Source: Streptomyces bathyalis
GTDB lineage: Bacteria > Actinomycetota > Actinomycetes > Streptomycetales > Streptomycetaceae
DNA length: 64,000 nt
Assembly: GCF_015910445.1 (NCBI RefSeq)
Contig: NZ_CP048882.1
Span: forward strand, 2,232,001-2,296,000
Direction: 5' to 3'
Part shown: one piece after another, positions 41,523 through 49,639 of the stretch
Numbering within the stretch: the stretch's first letter is position 1
Layout: the number at the start of each line of letters is the position of its first letter
Translations under genes and position numbers: made by a program
Notes under the pieces: model-generated
The model's database searches: none
Told to the model about the DNA's origin: nothing
What the model saw: only the letters and a program-made list of their open reading frames with translations

Positions 41523-42374
41523 ATGCCAGGTCATGGTCCAGGCAAGTCCCGCCGCAGGCGCGGAATCCTCTACGCGGCGGCGCTGTTCACATCCGCACTC
41601 GCTCTGCTCCTCACCGCACCGGGCGCTGCCAGCGCGGCGCCTCAGGACAACCACCCCGTCAAGCCCGGCGAGGCGTCGATGGGCGTGGGCGTCCGCATGC
41701 ACGAAGGCGGCGACCCCACCGACGGCACACCCCCGAAGACGCTGGACGCGACAGTCCACGGCGTCGACGTGAGCGGCCATCAGGGCAACGTCAGCTGGTC
41801 GACCCTGTGGAACAGCGGCGTGAGGTTCGCCTACGTGAAGGCGACCGAGGGCACGTCGTACGAGAACCCGTACTTCGCCCAGCAGTACAACGGCTCCTAC
41901 AACGTCGGGATGATCCGCGGGGCCTACCACTTCGCCCTGCCGGACAACTCCAGCGGCGCCTCACAGGCCAACTTCTTCGCGTCCAACGGCGGCGGCTGGA
42001 GCAAGGACGGCAAGACGCTGCCCGGCGTGCTCGACATCGAGTACAACCCGTACGGCGCCACCTGCTACGGCAAGAGCCAGAGCGCGATGGTGAGCTGGAT
42101 CCGGGACTTCACCAGCACCTACAAGGCACGCACCGGCCGCGACGCCGTCATCTACACCACGACGGACTGGTGGACGCAGTGCACGGGCAACAACGGCGGC
42201 TTCGGCAGCACCAACCCTCTGTGGATCGCCCGCTACGCCTCCGCGCCCGGCACGCTCCCGAACGGCTGGGGCTTCCACACGTTCTGGCAGTACACCTCGA
42301 CCGGGCCGACCGTCGGCGACCACAACCTGTTCAACGGCGCGATGGACCGTCTGGTGGCCCTGGCCAACGGATGA
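41523..42374 (+). CDS. secreted GH25 lysozyme (muramidase)
   Basis: A 283-residue exported protein. The ATG at 41523 follows GGAGGCA and begins a signal peptide (basic KSRRRRG, then ILYAAALFTSALALLLTAPGAASAA). The GH25 domain begins at VHGVDVSGHQGNVSW, where the D and H line the active site; KATEGTSYENPYF and GAYHFALP follow, then GVLDIEYNPYG with the catalytic D-x-E pair, and IYTTTDWWTQC. This is the Streptomyces cellosyl/Chalaropsis-type lysozyme that cleaves between MurNAc and GlcNAc. An N-terminal acidic/Gly-rich segment of about 35 residues precedes the domain. Confidence 0.92.
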   Translation: MPGHGPGKSRRRRGILYAAALFTSALALLLTAPGAASAAPQDNHPVKPGEASMGVGVRMHEGGDPTDGTPPKTLDATVHGVDVSGHQGNVSWSTLWNSGVRFAYVKATEGTSYENPYFAQQYNGSYNVGMIRGAYHFALPDNSSGASQANFFASNGGGWSKDGKTLPGVLDIEYNPYGATCYGKSQSAMVSWIRDFTSTYKARTGRDAVIYTTTDWWTQCTGNNGGFGSTNPLWIARYASAPGTLPNGWGFHTFWQYTSTGPTVGDHNLFNGAMDRLVALANG

Positions 42375-42437
42375 CGTGACGCCGCGGCACGCGGCACCAG
42401 GGTGAACCGGGCGGGCGGACCGACGCCCGCCGTGCGA

Positions 42438-42467
42438 CGCCGCGCCGGCGAGGGTGCCGGCGCGGCG
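42438..42467. terminator. 12-bp inverted repeat after the lysozyme gene
   Basis: CGCCGCGCCGGC (42438-42449) pairs with 42456-42467, with a GAGGGT loop. Its stem is nearly identical to the repeat after lon at 43840-43870. Confidence 0.75.
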
Positions 42468-42487
42468 GTCCCAGCCGGGAGGGGGTG

Positions 42488-42516
42488 CCCGGTGGCGGTG
42501 TCACACCGCCACCGGG
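42488..42516. terminator. 13-bp inverted repeat, second hairpin of a tandem pair
   Basis: CCCGGTGGCGGTG (42488-42500) pairs with 42504-42516, with a 3-nt loop. Together with 42438-42467 it separates the convergent lysozyme and beta-helix genes. Confidence 0.75.
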
Positions 42517-42559
42517 AGCTCCCGCCTGCCCCACATACGGCCTCGGGCCTTCGACGTCC

Positions 42560-43687
42560 TCAACTCCTGCCCGGCTTCGTGGTGTTCTTCCCCGGAGCGG
42601 AGCCCACCGCGTCGCAGCGCGGGACGCTGCCCGGCGGCGCGCAGTCGGTGGGCGTGTTCTTGAAGACGGCACTCCTGACGAGGTTCACCTCGAACCCCGT
42701 CTGCGCGGCCGTGCTCTGCTTCCGCTTGCCAGTGGTCCCCGCGTCGATGTGGAGATCGAGGGAGACCCCGGGGTTCGCGATGCCCCCGCCCTTGCCGGGG
42801 CCGCCGTTCGCGACGTTGCGGCTGACGCTGCTCCGGAACAGCGTCGTCGGCTCGTCCGCACCGAGGTACATGCCGCCGCCGTCGATCTGAGCGATGTTGC
42901 CCCTGACCCTCGTGAAGTTCATCCGCAGCGGGCCGGACTCGTCATTGACGGCCATGGTGGCGATGCCGCCCCCGAGTTGGCCGGTGACGTTGTCGTCGAC
43001 CGACACGTGGTCCAGCTGGGTCCCGCCTCCGTTCGCGAGACCGCCGCCCCAGTTCGACACCTCGTTGTCGCTCAAGGCGCCGCCCCGCATGGTCATCGTC
43101 CCGCTCGTGCCGACCCCGCCGCCCCACGAGGCGCTGTTGTCGCGGACCGTGGTGTCCTTCAGCAGGAGCCTTCCTCGCAGGCTCGCGATCCCGCCGCCGA
43201 GGCCGCTGGAGGTGTTGCTTCTTACCGTCACGTCCGTCAGGCGGACGGTGCCGCGCTCGCTGTAGATTCCGCCGCCGTCACTCGCGCTCACGGGGGCGGA
43301 CTCGCCACCCCGTACGGTGAGCGACTCCAGGCTGAGGCCGCCGCCCTGCTTCACATGGAAGATGCGGAAGGCCGAGGTGCCGGGAGCACGCCGGATGGTG
43401 GTCCCCTCTCCTCCGGAGACACGCACGTTGCCGGTGATCTCGGGCAGGCCGTCGTCCGCGTTGTCGGCCGCCGTGAGGAAGTAGGTGCAGCGCGGGGCGA
43501 GGACGATGCCGCGTCCGTTCGTGTTCGCGCTGGTGATGGCGGTCTTCAGCGCGGCGACGTCGTTGCAGGGCACGCGGGTGGGCGCCTGCGGCGCGTGCGC
43601 CTGTGCCTGTCCGGCGGGGAGAAAGGTGAGGCACAGGCCGAGACCCGTCGCGGCAGTGGCGGTTGCGCGTCTGAACTTGGCAGTCAT
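42560..43687 (-). CDS. secreted right-handed beta-helix protein
   Basis: A 375-residue exported protein. ATG 43687 follows GAGGGA; the signal peptide is KFRRATATAATGLGLCLTFL and following, ending near AQAHA. The mature part is a series of about 20-residue turns such as GGGIYSERGTVRLTDVTVR, GGGIASLRGRLLLKDTTVR and GGGVGTSGTMTMRGGAL, giving a right-handed parallel beta-helix as in pectate lyases and adhesins. Two cysteines flank the start and two lie near the C-terminus. I see no pectate lyase catalytic arginine or calcium-binding motif I can assign. Extracellular polysaccharide binding or hydrolysis is likely. Confidence 0.8.
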   Translation of the reverse strand: MTAKFRRATATAATGLGLCLTFLPAGQAQAHAPQAPTRVPCNDVAALKTAITSANTNGRGIVLAPRCTYFLTAADNADDGLPEITGNVRVSGGEGTTIRRAPGTSAFRIFHVKQGGGLSLESLTVRGGESAPVSASDGGGIYSERGTVRLTDVTVRSNTSSGLGGGIASLRGRLLLKDTTVRDNSASWGGGVGTSGTMTMRGGALSDNEVSNWGGGLANGGGTQLDHVSVDDNVTGQLGGGIATMAVNDESGPLRMNFTRVRGNIAQIDGGGMYLGADEPTTLFRSSVSRNVANGGPGKGGGIANPGVSLDLHIDAGTTGKRKQSTAAQTGFEVNLVRSAVFKNTPTDCAPPGSVPRCDAVGSAPGKNTTKPGRS

Positions 43688-43839
43688 TCGGCATCCCTCG
43701 CTCTGGGGACTGGCAGTCCCTTCAGACATGTAGCCGAGGTCCGCATGCGCCGCATGTCCGGCTCTGCCGTCCGGCCGCCACGGCAGCACCCGTCGCCCGG
43801 GACGCCGCACGGCTTGCAGGGGAGCCGCACGACGCACGA

Positions 43840-43870
43840 CGCCGCGCCGGCGACGAGCGCCGGCGCGGCG
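43840..43870. terminator. 13-bp inverted repeat, terminator of lon
   Basis: CGCCGCGCCGGCG (43840-43852) pairs with 43858-43870. It lies 28 bp past the lon stop. A near-identical stem follows the lysozyme gene, 1.4 kb away. Confidence 0.75.
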
Positions 43871-43897
43871 GGTGGGGCCGGGGACCCGGTGGCAGGG

Positions 43898-46345
43898 TCA
43901 GGCCGCCACCGGAAACTCCCGTCCGGCGTCGAGGCAACCGGACTCGGCCGGTGTCAGGGCCAGTTCGAGCACCTGGCGGATGTCGGAGAGCGGACGCACG
44001 TCCAGTCCCTCCAGCACCTCTTCCGGCACGTCGTCCAGGTCGGGCTCGTTCCGCTTGGGGATCACGACGGTCGTGACGCCGGCACGGTGCGCCGCGAGCA
44101 GCTTCTGCTTGACGCCGCCGATGGGCAGCACCCGTCCCGTCAGTGAGACCTCGCCGGTCATCGCCACGTCCGTGCGCACCTGGCGGCCGCTCAGCAGCGA
44201 CGCCAGTGCGGTGGTCATGGTGATGCCCGCGCTGGGGCCGTCCTTCGGCACGGCACCGGCCGGCACGTGCAGGTGGATCCCCCGGTCCTTCAGATCGGCC
44301 ACCGGCAGCTCCAGCTCGGCGCCGCGCGAGCGCAGATACGACAGGGCGATGTGCGCGGACTCCTTCATCACGTCACCGAGCTGGCCGGTGAGGGTCAGTC
44401 CGGAGCCGCCCGTCTCGGGGTCGGCGAGCGACGCCTCGACGAAGAGCACGTCGCCGCCCGCGCCCGTCACCGCGAGCCCGGTCGCCACGCCCGGCACGGA
44501 CGTACGCCGCTCCGCCGGGTCCTGAGCGGACTCGGGGGTGTGGTGCGGACGGCCGATCAGCGAGCGCAGCTCGTCCGCGCCGACGGTGAAGGGCAGCTCG
44601 CGCTCCCCCAGCTCGTGCTGGGCCGCGACCTTGCGCAGCACCCGGGCGACCGAACGCTCCAGGTTCCGCACGCCCGCCTCACGCGTGTACTCGCCGGCGA
44701 GCCTGCGCAGCGCGCCGTCCTCCAGCAGGACCTCGTCGGCCGCGAGGCCGGTCCGCTCCAGCTGGCGGGGCAGCAGGTGGTCACGGGCGATGGTGACCTT
44801 CTCGTCCTCGGTGTAGCCGTCGAGCTGCACGAGCTCCATGCGGTCCAGCAGCGCCTCCGGGATCGCCTCCATCACGTTGGCGGTGGCGAGGAAGACCACG
44901 TCCGACAGGTCGAGTTCGACCTCCAGGTAGTGGTCCCGGAAGGTGTGGTTCTGCGCCGGGTCGAGGACCTCCAGCAGCGCCGAGGACGGGTCGCCCCGGA
45001 AGTCGGCGCCGAGCTTGTCCACCTCGTCCAGGAGGACGACCGGGTTCATCGAGCCGGCCTCCTTCACGGCGCGCACGATGCGGCCCGGCAGCGCACCGAC
45101 GTACGTGCGCCGGTGACCGCGGATCTCCGCCTCGTCGCGGACACCGCCGAGCGCGACGCGGACGAACTTGCGTCCCATGGCACGCGCGACGGATTCGCCG
45201 AGGGAGGTCTTGCCGACCCCGGGCGGCCCGACCAGCGCCAGCACCGCGCCGCCGCGGCGGCCGCCGACGACCCCGAGGCCGCGCTCCTCGCGCCGCTTGC
45301 GCACCGCGAGGTACTCGGTGATGCGCTCCTTCACGTCCTGCAGACCGGCGTGGTCGGCGTCCAGTACGGCCTGGGCGCCGCCGATGTCGTAGGCGTCCTC
45401 GGTGCGCTCGTTCCAGGGCAGTTCGAGGACGGTGTCGAGCCATGTGCGGATCCAGCCGCCCTCCGGCGACTGGTCGGAGGCGCGCTCCAGCTTCTCCAGC
45501 TCCTTGAGCGCGGCCTTGTGCACGTGCTCGGGCAGGGCCGCGGCCTCGACACGGGCGCGGTAGTCCTCGCCCTCGTCCTCGGGGTCGCCGTTCAGCTCGG
45601 CGAGCTCCTTGCGCACGGCGTCGAGCTGGCGCCGCAGCAGGAACTCACGCTGCTGCTTGTCGACGCCTTCCTGGACGTCCTTCGCGATCGACTCCGCCAC
45701 GTCCTGCTCGGCGGCCTGGTCACGCAGCGTCTTCACGGCCAAGCGCAGCCGCTCCAGCGGGTCGAGGGTCTCCAGGAGCGTGATCTTCTGCTCGGTGGAC
45801 AGGAACGGTGAGTATCCGGCGTTGTCCGCGAGGCGGCCGGGGTCGTCGATCTGCTGGAGCCGGTCCACGACCTGCCATGCCCCGCGCTTGCGGAGCCAGT
45901 CCGCGGCGAGCGCCTTGTACTCGGTCATCAGCTCGCCGACGCCCGGTCCGGCATCGCCGCTCTCCCCGGCGTCCCCGGCGTCATCGGCCGTCTCGGGCTC
46001 CTCGATGAGGACACCCTCCACCCACAGGGCCGCGCCGGGGCCGCTCGTGCCGGCGCCGACGCGCACCCGCTGCCGGCCGCGGATGAGGGCTCCGGGATCG
46101 CCGTCGGCCAGGCGCCCGACCTGTTCGACACGGCCGAGCACGCCGATCTCCCCGTACGTGCCCTCGACCCGGGGCACCAGCAGCACCTCGGGCTTGTCCT
46201 TTCCGGTGGCGGCGGCCTGGGCAGCCTCCACCGCACCCCGGACCTCGCTGTCTGACAGGTCCAGCGGCACCACCATTCCCGGGAGCACGACCTCGTCATC
46301 AAGGGGCAGCACGGGCAGGGTGAGCGGTGTGGACGTCGAAGCCAT
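43898..46345 (-). CDS. lon: ATP-dependent protease Lon
   Basis: An 815-residue Lon protease. ATG 46345 follows GGGAGAG. The N-terminal substrate domain ([19 protein letters not shown]) is followed by a coiled stretch and the AAA+ module: Walker A GPPGVGKT at about 373-380, Walker B in [13 protein letters not shown], sensor region [20 protein letters not shown]. The C-terminal protease has the serine of [11 protein letters not shown] (about 705) and the lysine of [13 protein letters not shown] (about 748). It removes damaged and regulatory proteins. A HAIR-type HspR site lies at 46367-46387, consistent with the known membership of lon in the HspR regulon of Streptomyces. A strong terminator follows. 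Confidence 0.96.
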   Translation of the reverse strand: MASTSTPLTLPVLPLDDEVVLPGMVVPLDLSDSEVRGAVEAAQAAATGKDKPEVLLVPRVEGTYGEIGVLGRVEQVGRLADGDPGALIRGRQRVRVGAGTSGPGAALWVEGVLIEEPETADDAGDAGESGDAGPGVGELMTEYKALAADWLRKRGAWQVVDRLQQIDDPGRLADNAGYSPFLSTEQKITLLETLDPLERLRLAVKTLRDQAAEQDVAESIAKDVQEGVDKQQREFLLRRQLDAVRKELAELNGDPEDEGEDYRARVEAAALPEHVHKAALKELEKLERASDQSPEGGWIRTWLDTVLELPWNERTEDAYDIGGAQAVLDADHAGLQDVKERITEYLAVRKRREERGLGVVGGRRGGAVLALVGPPGVGKTSLGESVARAMGRKFVRVALGGVRDEAEIRGHRRTYVGALPGRIVRAVKEAGSMNPVVLLDEVDKLGADFRGDPSSALLEVLDPAQNHTFRDHYLEVELDLSDVVFLATANVMEAIPEALLDRMELVQLDGYTEDEKVTIARDHLLPRQLERTGLAADEVLLEDGALRRLAGEYTREAGVRNLERSVARVLRKVAAQHELGERELPFTVGADELRSLIGRPHHTPESAQDPAERRTSVPGVATGLAVTGAGGDVLFVEASLADPETGGSGLTLTGQLGDVMKESAHIALSYLRSRGAELELPVADLKDRGIHLHVPAGAVPKDGPSAGITMTTALASLLSGRQVRTDVAMTGEVSLTGRVLPIGGVKQKLLAAHRAGVTTVVIPKRNEPDLDDVPEEVLEGLDVRPLSDIRQVLELALTPAESGCLDAGREFPVAA

Positions 46346-46366
46346 GATCTCTCCCTCGGCAGGCAA

Positions 46367-46387
46367 GTTGAGCTATGCCCACTCAAT
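46367..46387. promoter_or_regulatory. HAIR element (HspR operator) upstream of lon
   Basis: GTTGAGC (46367-46373), a 7-bp spacer and ACTCAAT (46381-46387) fit the HspR-associated inverted repeat CTTGAGT-N7-ACTCAAG with three mismatches, two of them outer bases. The spacing is exact. Its location 22 bp before the lon start agrees with the known heat-shock control of Streptomyces lon. Confidence 0.7.
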
Positions 46388-46484
46388 GCTTGCGGGGGCC
46401 GGGATGTTCCATGGCGCCCGCCATGTTCGCCAGGAGCGATCACCGGCGCGGCACGGCGCCCGCACGACGCGGCAGGATGGGCGC

Positions 46485-47234
46485 ATGCCCCAGCAGCACA
46501 GCCACACCACCCCTCACAACAGCGCCACCCCCGGCGGTCATGCCCCGATCGACGACGGCGCCGGGGGACCCGTCGTCCTCGACCGCCGCGACGGGCCCCA
46601 CGGCGAGGTCGTGCTGCGGCAGCACGGGCAGCTGCTCCAGATCATCGCCAACGGCACCTTCCTCATGGACACCTCCGACGGGCGTTCCGAGCGCCTCCTC
46701 GTACGGGCCGCCCTGGAGGAGCTGCGCCGCGGAGCGCACCGTCGGCCTCCCCGGCTGCTCATCGGCGGCCTCGGCGTCGGTTTCTCGCTCGCGGCGGCCG
46801 CGGACGAGCCGGCGTGGGGCCGCATCACCGTCGTCGAGCGCGAAGAGGCGGTCATCGACTGGCACCGGGAGGGCGGGCCCCTCTCACGGCTGTCGGCGCG
46901 GGCCCTTCGCGACCCGCGCACCGAAATCGTGCACGCCGACCTATTGGGCCACCTCGGCGGGGGCGAGCGGTTCGACGCGCTGTGCCTGGACATCGACAAC
47001 GGCCCGGACTGGACCGTCACGGAGGACAACGGCTCCCTCTACTCCCCCGCAGGGCTCGCTGCCTGCAGTGCCAGCCTGGCGCCCGGCGGCGTACTGGCCG
47101 TGTGGTCCGCACAGGCCTCCCCGACATTCGAGGATGCATTGCGGAATGCCGGATTCCGACGAATTCGCACAGAAGAGATCCCCGTTATCCGAGGCGTCCC
47201 CGACGTGGTCCACTTCGCAACCAAACCGGCATAG
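46485..47234 (+). CDS. spermidine-synthase-like (class I methyltransferase fold) protein
   Basis: A 249-residue protein with a Rossmann methyltransferase-type core. LLIGGLGVGFSLAAA is the SAM/decarboxy-SAM loop, TVVEREEAVIDWHR the acidic second strand, and FDALCLDIDNGPDW the D-x-D-N-x-P segment in the position of the spermidine synthase active-site aspartates. The N-terminus is disordered and His/Gly-rich; VLRQHGQLLQIIANGTFLMDTS is a small beta-region typical of these proteins. It diverges from lon. The methyl or aminopropyl acceptor is unknown; polyamine synthesis is not proven. Confidence 0.8.
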   Translation: MPQQHSHTTPHNSATPGGHAPIDDGAGGPVVLDRRDGPHGEVVLRQHGQLLQIIANGTFLMDTSDGRSERLLVRAALEELRRGAHRRPPRLLIGGLGVGFSLAAAADEPAWGRITVVEREEAVIDWHREGGPLSRLSARALRDPRTEIVHADLLGHLGGGERFDALCLDIDNGPDWTVTEDNGSLYSPAGLAACSASLAPGGVLAVWSAQASPTFEDALRNAGFRRIRTEEIPVIRGVPDVVHFATKPA

Positions 47235-47314
47235 CCGCAGCCGACACGATCCCCTTACGCTGCTGCAAGCACGCACACAAACAAGCCACGGGGCCATTGC
47301 AGGGGCGGGGTCGA

Positions 47315-48139
47315 ATGGACCAGAAGAACATCACACAGACACAAAGCAACAACGCGTCCTCGACGACAACCCCTGGCGCGCAGCGCCGAATCCTGGTCGT
47401 CGAGGATGATCCCACCATCGTGGACGCCATCGCGATGCGGCTGCGCGCCGAGGGATTCCAGGTCCAGACGGCGGGCGACGGTCCTGCCGCCGTCGACACT
47501 GCCGAAGCCTGGCAGCCGGATCTCATCGTGCTCGATGTGATGCTGCCGGGCTTCGACGGTCTGGAGGTCTGCCGGAGGGTGCAGTCCCAGCGTCCGGTCC
47601 CCGTGCTGATGCTCACGGCGCGGGACGACGAGACCGACATGCTCGTCGGCCTCGGAGTCGGCGCGGACGACTACATGACGAAGCCGTTCTCCATGCGCGA
47701 GGTCGCCGCCCGGGTGCACGTACTGCTGCGCCGCGTCGAGCGCGCCACCCTCGCCGCGCACACACCGCGCAGCGGCATACTCCGCCTCGGCGAGCTGGAG
47801 ATCGATCACTCGCAGCGCCGGGTCCGGGTCACCGGTGAGGACGTGCACCTCACGCCCACCGAGTTCGACCTGCTGGTGTGTCTCGCGCATTCCCCGCGGG
47901 CCGTCCTCTCGCGCGAGCAGCTGCTGGCCGAGGTCTGGGACTGGGCGGACGCCTCCGGCACGCGCACCGTCGACAGCCACATCAAGGCCCTGCGCCGGAA
48001 GATCGGCGCGGAGCGCATCCGTACGGTGCACGGCGTGGGCTACGCGCTCGAGACGCCGTCGTCGGGCTCCAACTCGGCGAACGCGGCGTCCGGCGCGGAG
48101 GGCGGCGGCTACCCGGCGTCGGCCACGGACGGCTCCTGA
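47315..48139 (+). CDS. OmpR-family response regulator
   Basis: A 274-residue regulator. RILVVEDDPTIVDAIAMRL holds the acidic pocket, LIVLDVMLPGFDGLEV the phospho-acceptor aspartate, MLTARDDETD the threonine and GADDYMTKPF the lysine of the receiver. The C-terminal winged HTH reads LTPTEFDLLVCLAHSP, then TVDSHIKALRRKIG and RIRTVHGVGYALE. A disordered Gln/Asn/Thr-rich start and Ser/Ala-rich end flank the two domains. The kinase gene follows after 16 bp. The pair lies next to lon and kgd, and I recall the same order in Streptomyces coelicolor. The regulated genes are unknown. Confidence 0.92.
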   Translation: MDQKNITQTQSNNASSTTTPGAQRRILVVEDDPTIVDAIAMRLRAEGFQVQTAGDGPAAVDTAEAWQPDLIVLDVMLPGFDGLEVCRRVQSQRPVPVLMLTARDDETDMLVGLGVGADDYMTKPFSMREVAARVHVLLRRVERATLAAHTPRSGILRLGELEIDHSQRRVRVTGEDVHLTPTEFDLLVCLAHSPRAVLSREQLLAEVWDWADASGTRTVDSHIKALRRKIGAERIRTVHGVGYALETPSSGSNSANAASGAEGGGYPASATDGS

Positions 48140-48155
48140 CGGGCGGCGTCGCGAC

Positions 48156-49379
48156 GTGACAGATGTGCCTGACACGCCGTCCGCCCGCCGGCCGATCCGC
48201 GCATCGCGCACGGTCCGCGTCACCGGGAAGTTCCTGGGGCGCGGGCTGCGCGCCCTGGCGCGCCTGAACCAGCGCCTGCGCCGGCGCTGGGAGCCCGTCT
48301 GGGTGGGCTGGCTGGACCGGATCTGGGAGGGGCTGCGCCCCCTCGACCCGTACCGCTCGGTGAAGGCGGCACTGGGCGCGCTGGTGATCGTCTCCGTGGT
48401 GATCACCACGCTGCTCGCGCTGTTCGCGGTCAACTCGGCGACCGAGCTGCTCGTGATCACCATCATCTCGATCATCGCCTCGCTGCTGATCACCCAGTTC
48501 GTGGCGCAGTCGCTCACGGCCCCGCTGGACGAGATGACGGACGCGGCCAGAGCCATGGCCGACGGCGACTACTCGCGCCGCGTGCGCGGTGACCGCAGGG
48601 ACGAGTTCGGCGAGCTGGCCGAGACCTTCAACCAGATGGCCGCCGACCTGGAGGCCGTCGACCAGCACCGCAAGGAACTGGTCGCCAACGTCTCGCACGA
48701 GCTGCGCACGCCCATCGCGGCCCTGCGGGCGGTGCTCGAGAACGTCGTGGACGGGGTCTCCGACTCCGATCCCGAGACGATGCGCATCGCCCTGCAGCAG
48801 ACGGACCGCCTGGGCAGGTTGGTGGAGCACCTGCTCGACCTCTCCCGGCTGGACAACGGCGTCGTCCCGCTGCACTCGCGGCGGTTCGAGGTGTGGCCGT
48901 ATCTGGCGGGCGTGCTCAAGGAAGCCAACATGAGCAAGGGGCAAGGGCATTCGCGTACGGACGTCCATCTGCACCTCGATGTCTCCCCGCCCGAACTGAC
49001 GGCCTATGCCGACGCCGAGCGGCTGCACCAGGTCGTCGCCAACCTCATCGACAACGCGGTCAAGCACAGCCCGCCGCACGGACGCGTCACGGTCCGCGCA
49101 CGCCCGGGTGTGACGCCGGAGAGCCTCGAAGTGGAGGTACTCGACGAGGGGCCCGGCATCCCCGAGTCGGAGCGCGCACACGTCTTCGAGCGCTTCAACC
49201 GTACGAAGGCCGCGGAGGCGTCCTCGCAGCGGGGCGCCGGCGACGGCGGCACGGGGCTGGGCCTGGCGATCGCACGCTGGGCCGTCGACCTGCACGGCGG
49301 CTGGATCAGGGTCGCGGAGTCGCCTCGCGGCTGCCGCATCCAGGTCACTCTTCCGGGCGTGGAGGAGATGCAGGGCTGA
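48156..49379 (+). CDS. HAMP-domain sensor histidine kinase
   Basis: A 407-residue kinase starting at GTG 48156. A basic N-terminus (about 70 residues with Trp and Arg) is followed by two close membrane helices (VIVSVVITTLLALFAV and LVITIISIIASLLITQFV), so almost no extracellular domain exists and it probably senses membrane or internal cues. HAMP: APLDEMTDAARAMADGDYSRRV. H-box: ELVANVSHELRTPIAALRA. N-box: VVANLIDNAVKHSPP, then DEGPGIPESE and GTGLGLAIARWAV. It partners the response regulator 16 bp upstream. Confidence 0.92.
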   Translation: MTDVPDTPSARRPIRASRTVRVTGKFLGRGLRALARLNQRLRRRWEPVWVGWLDRIWEGLRPLDPYRSVKAALGALVIVSVVITTLLALFAVNSATELLVITIISIIASLLITQFVAQSLTAPLDEMTDAARAMADGDYSRRVRGDRRDEFGELAETFNQMAADLEAVDQHRKELVANVSHELRTPIAALRAVLENVVDGVSDSDPETMRIALQQTDRLGRLVEHLLDLSRLDNGVVPLHSRRFEVWPYLAGVLKEANMSKGQGHSRTDVHLHLDVSPPELTAYADAERLHQVVANLIDNAVKHSPPHGRVTVRARPGVTPESLEVEVLDEGPGIPESERAHVFERFNRTKAAEASSQRGAGDGGTGLGLAIARWAVDLHGGWIRVAESPRGCRIQVTLPGVEEMQG

Positions 49380-49639
49380 CGTAGCCTCGATGGCGGGGGC
49401 AACCCGGGAGAACGGGGCGGACAAGGGCCACCCGAGGAGTGGGACGCGGAAGGGGGGCCATCAGTTCCACCCCGTCGCGAACCTTGGTTGTTTCCCGCCA
49501 CGTCATGCGCCGAAACCGGTCTCCTGATGTGACTTCCGTGACGACAACCGGGGCTGGACTGCAAGTCATGCGGGTAGAGGCGTAGCCTTTGTTCCCGCTG
49601 TCCACCATCTAAGGAACGCGGAAGAGGGCGGTTGCCGCC

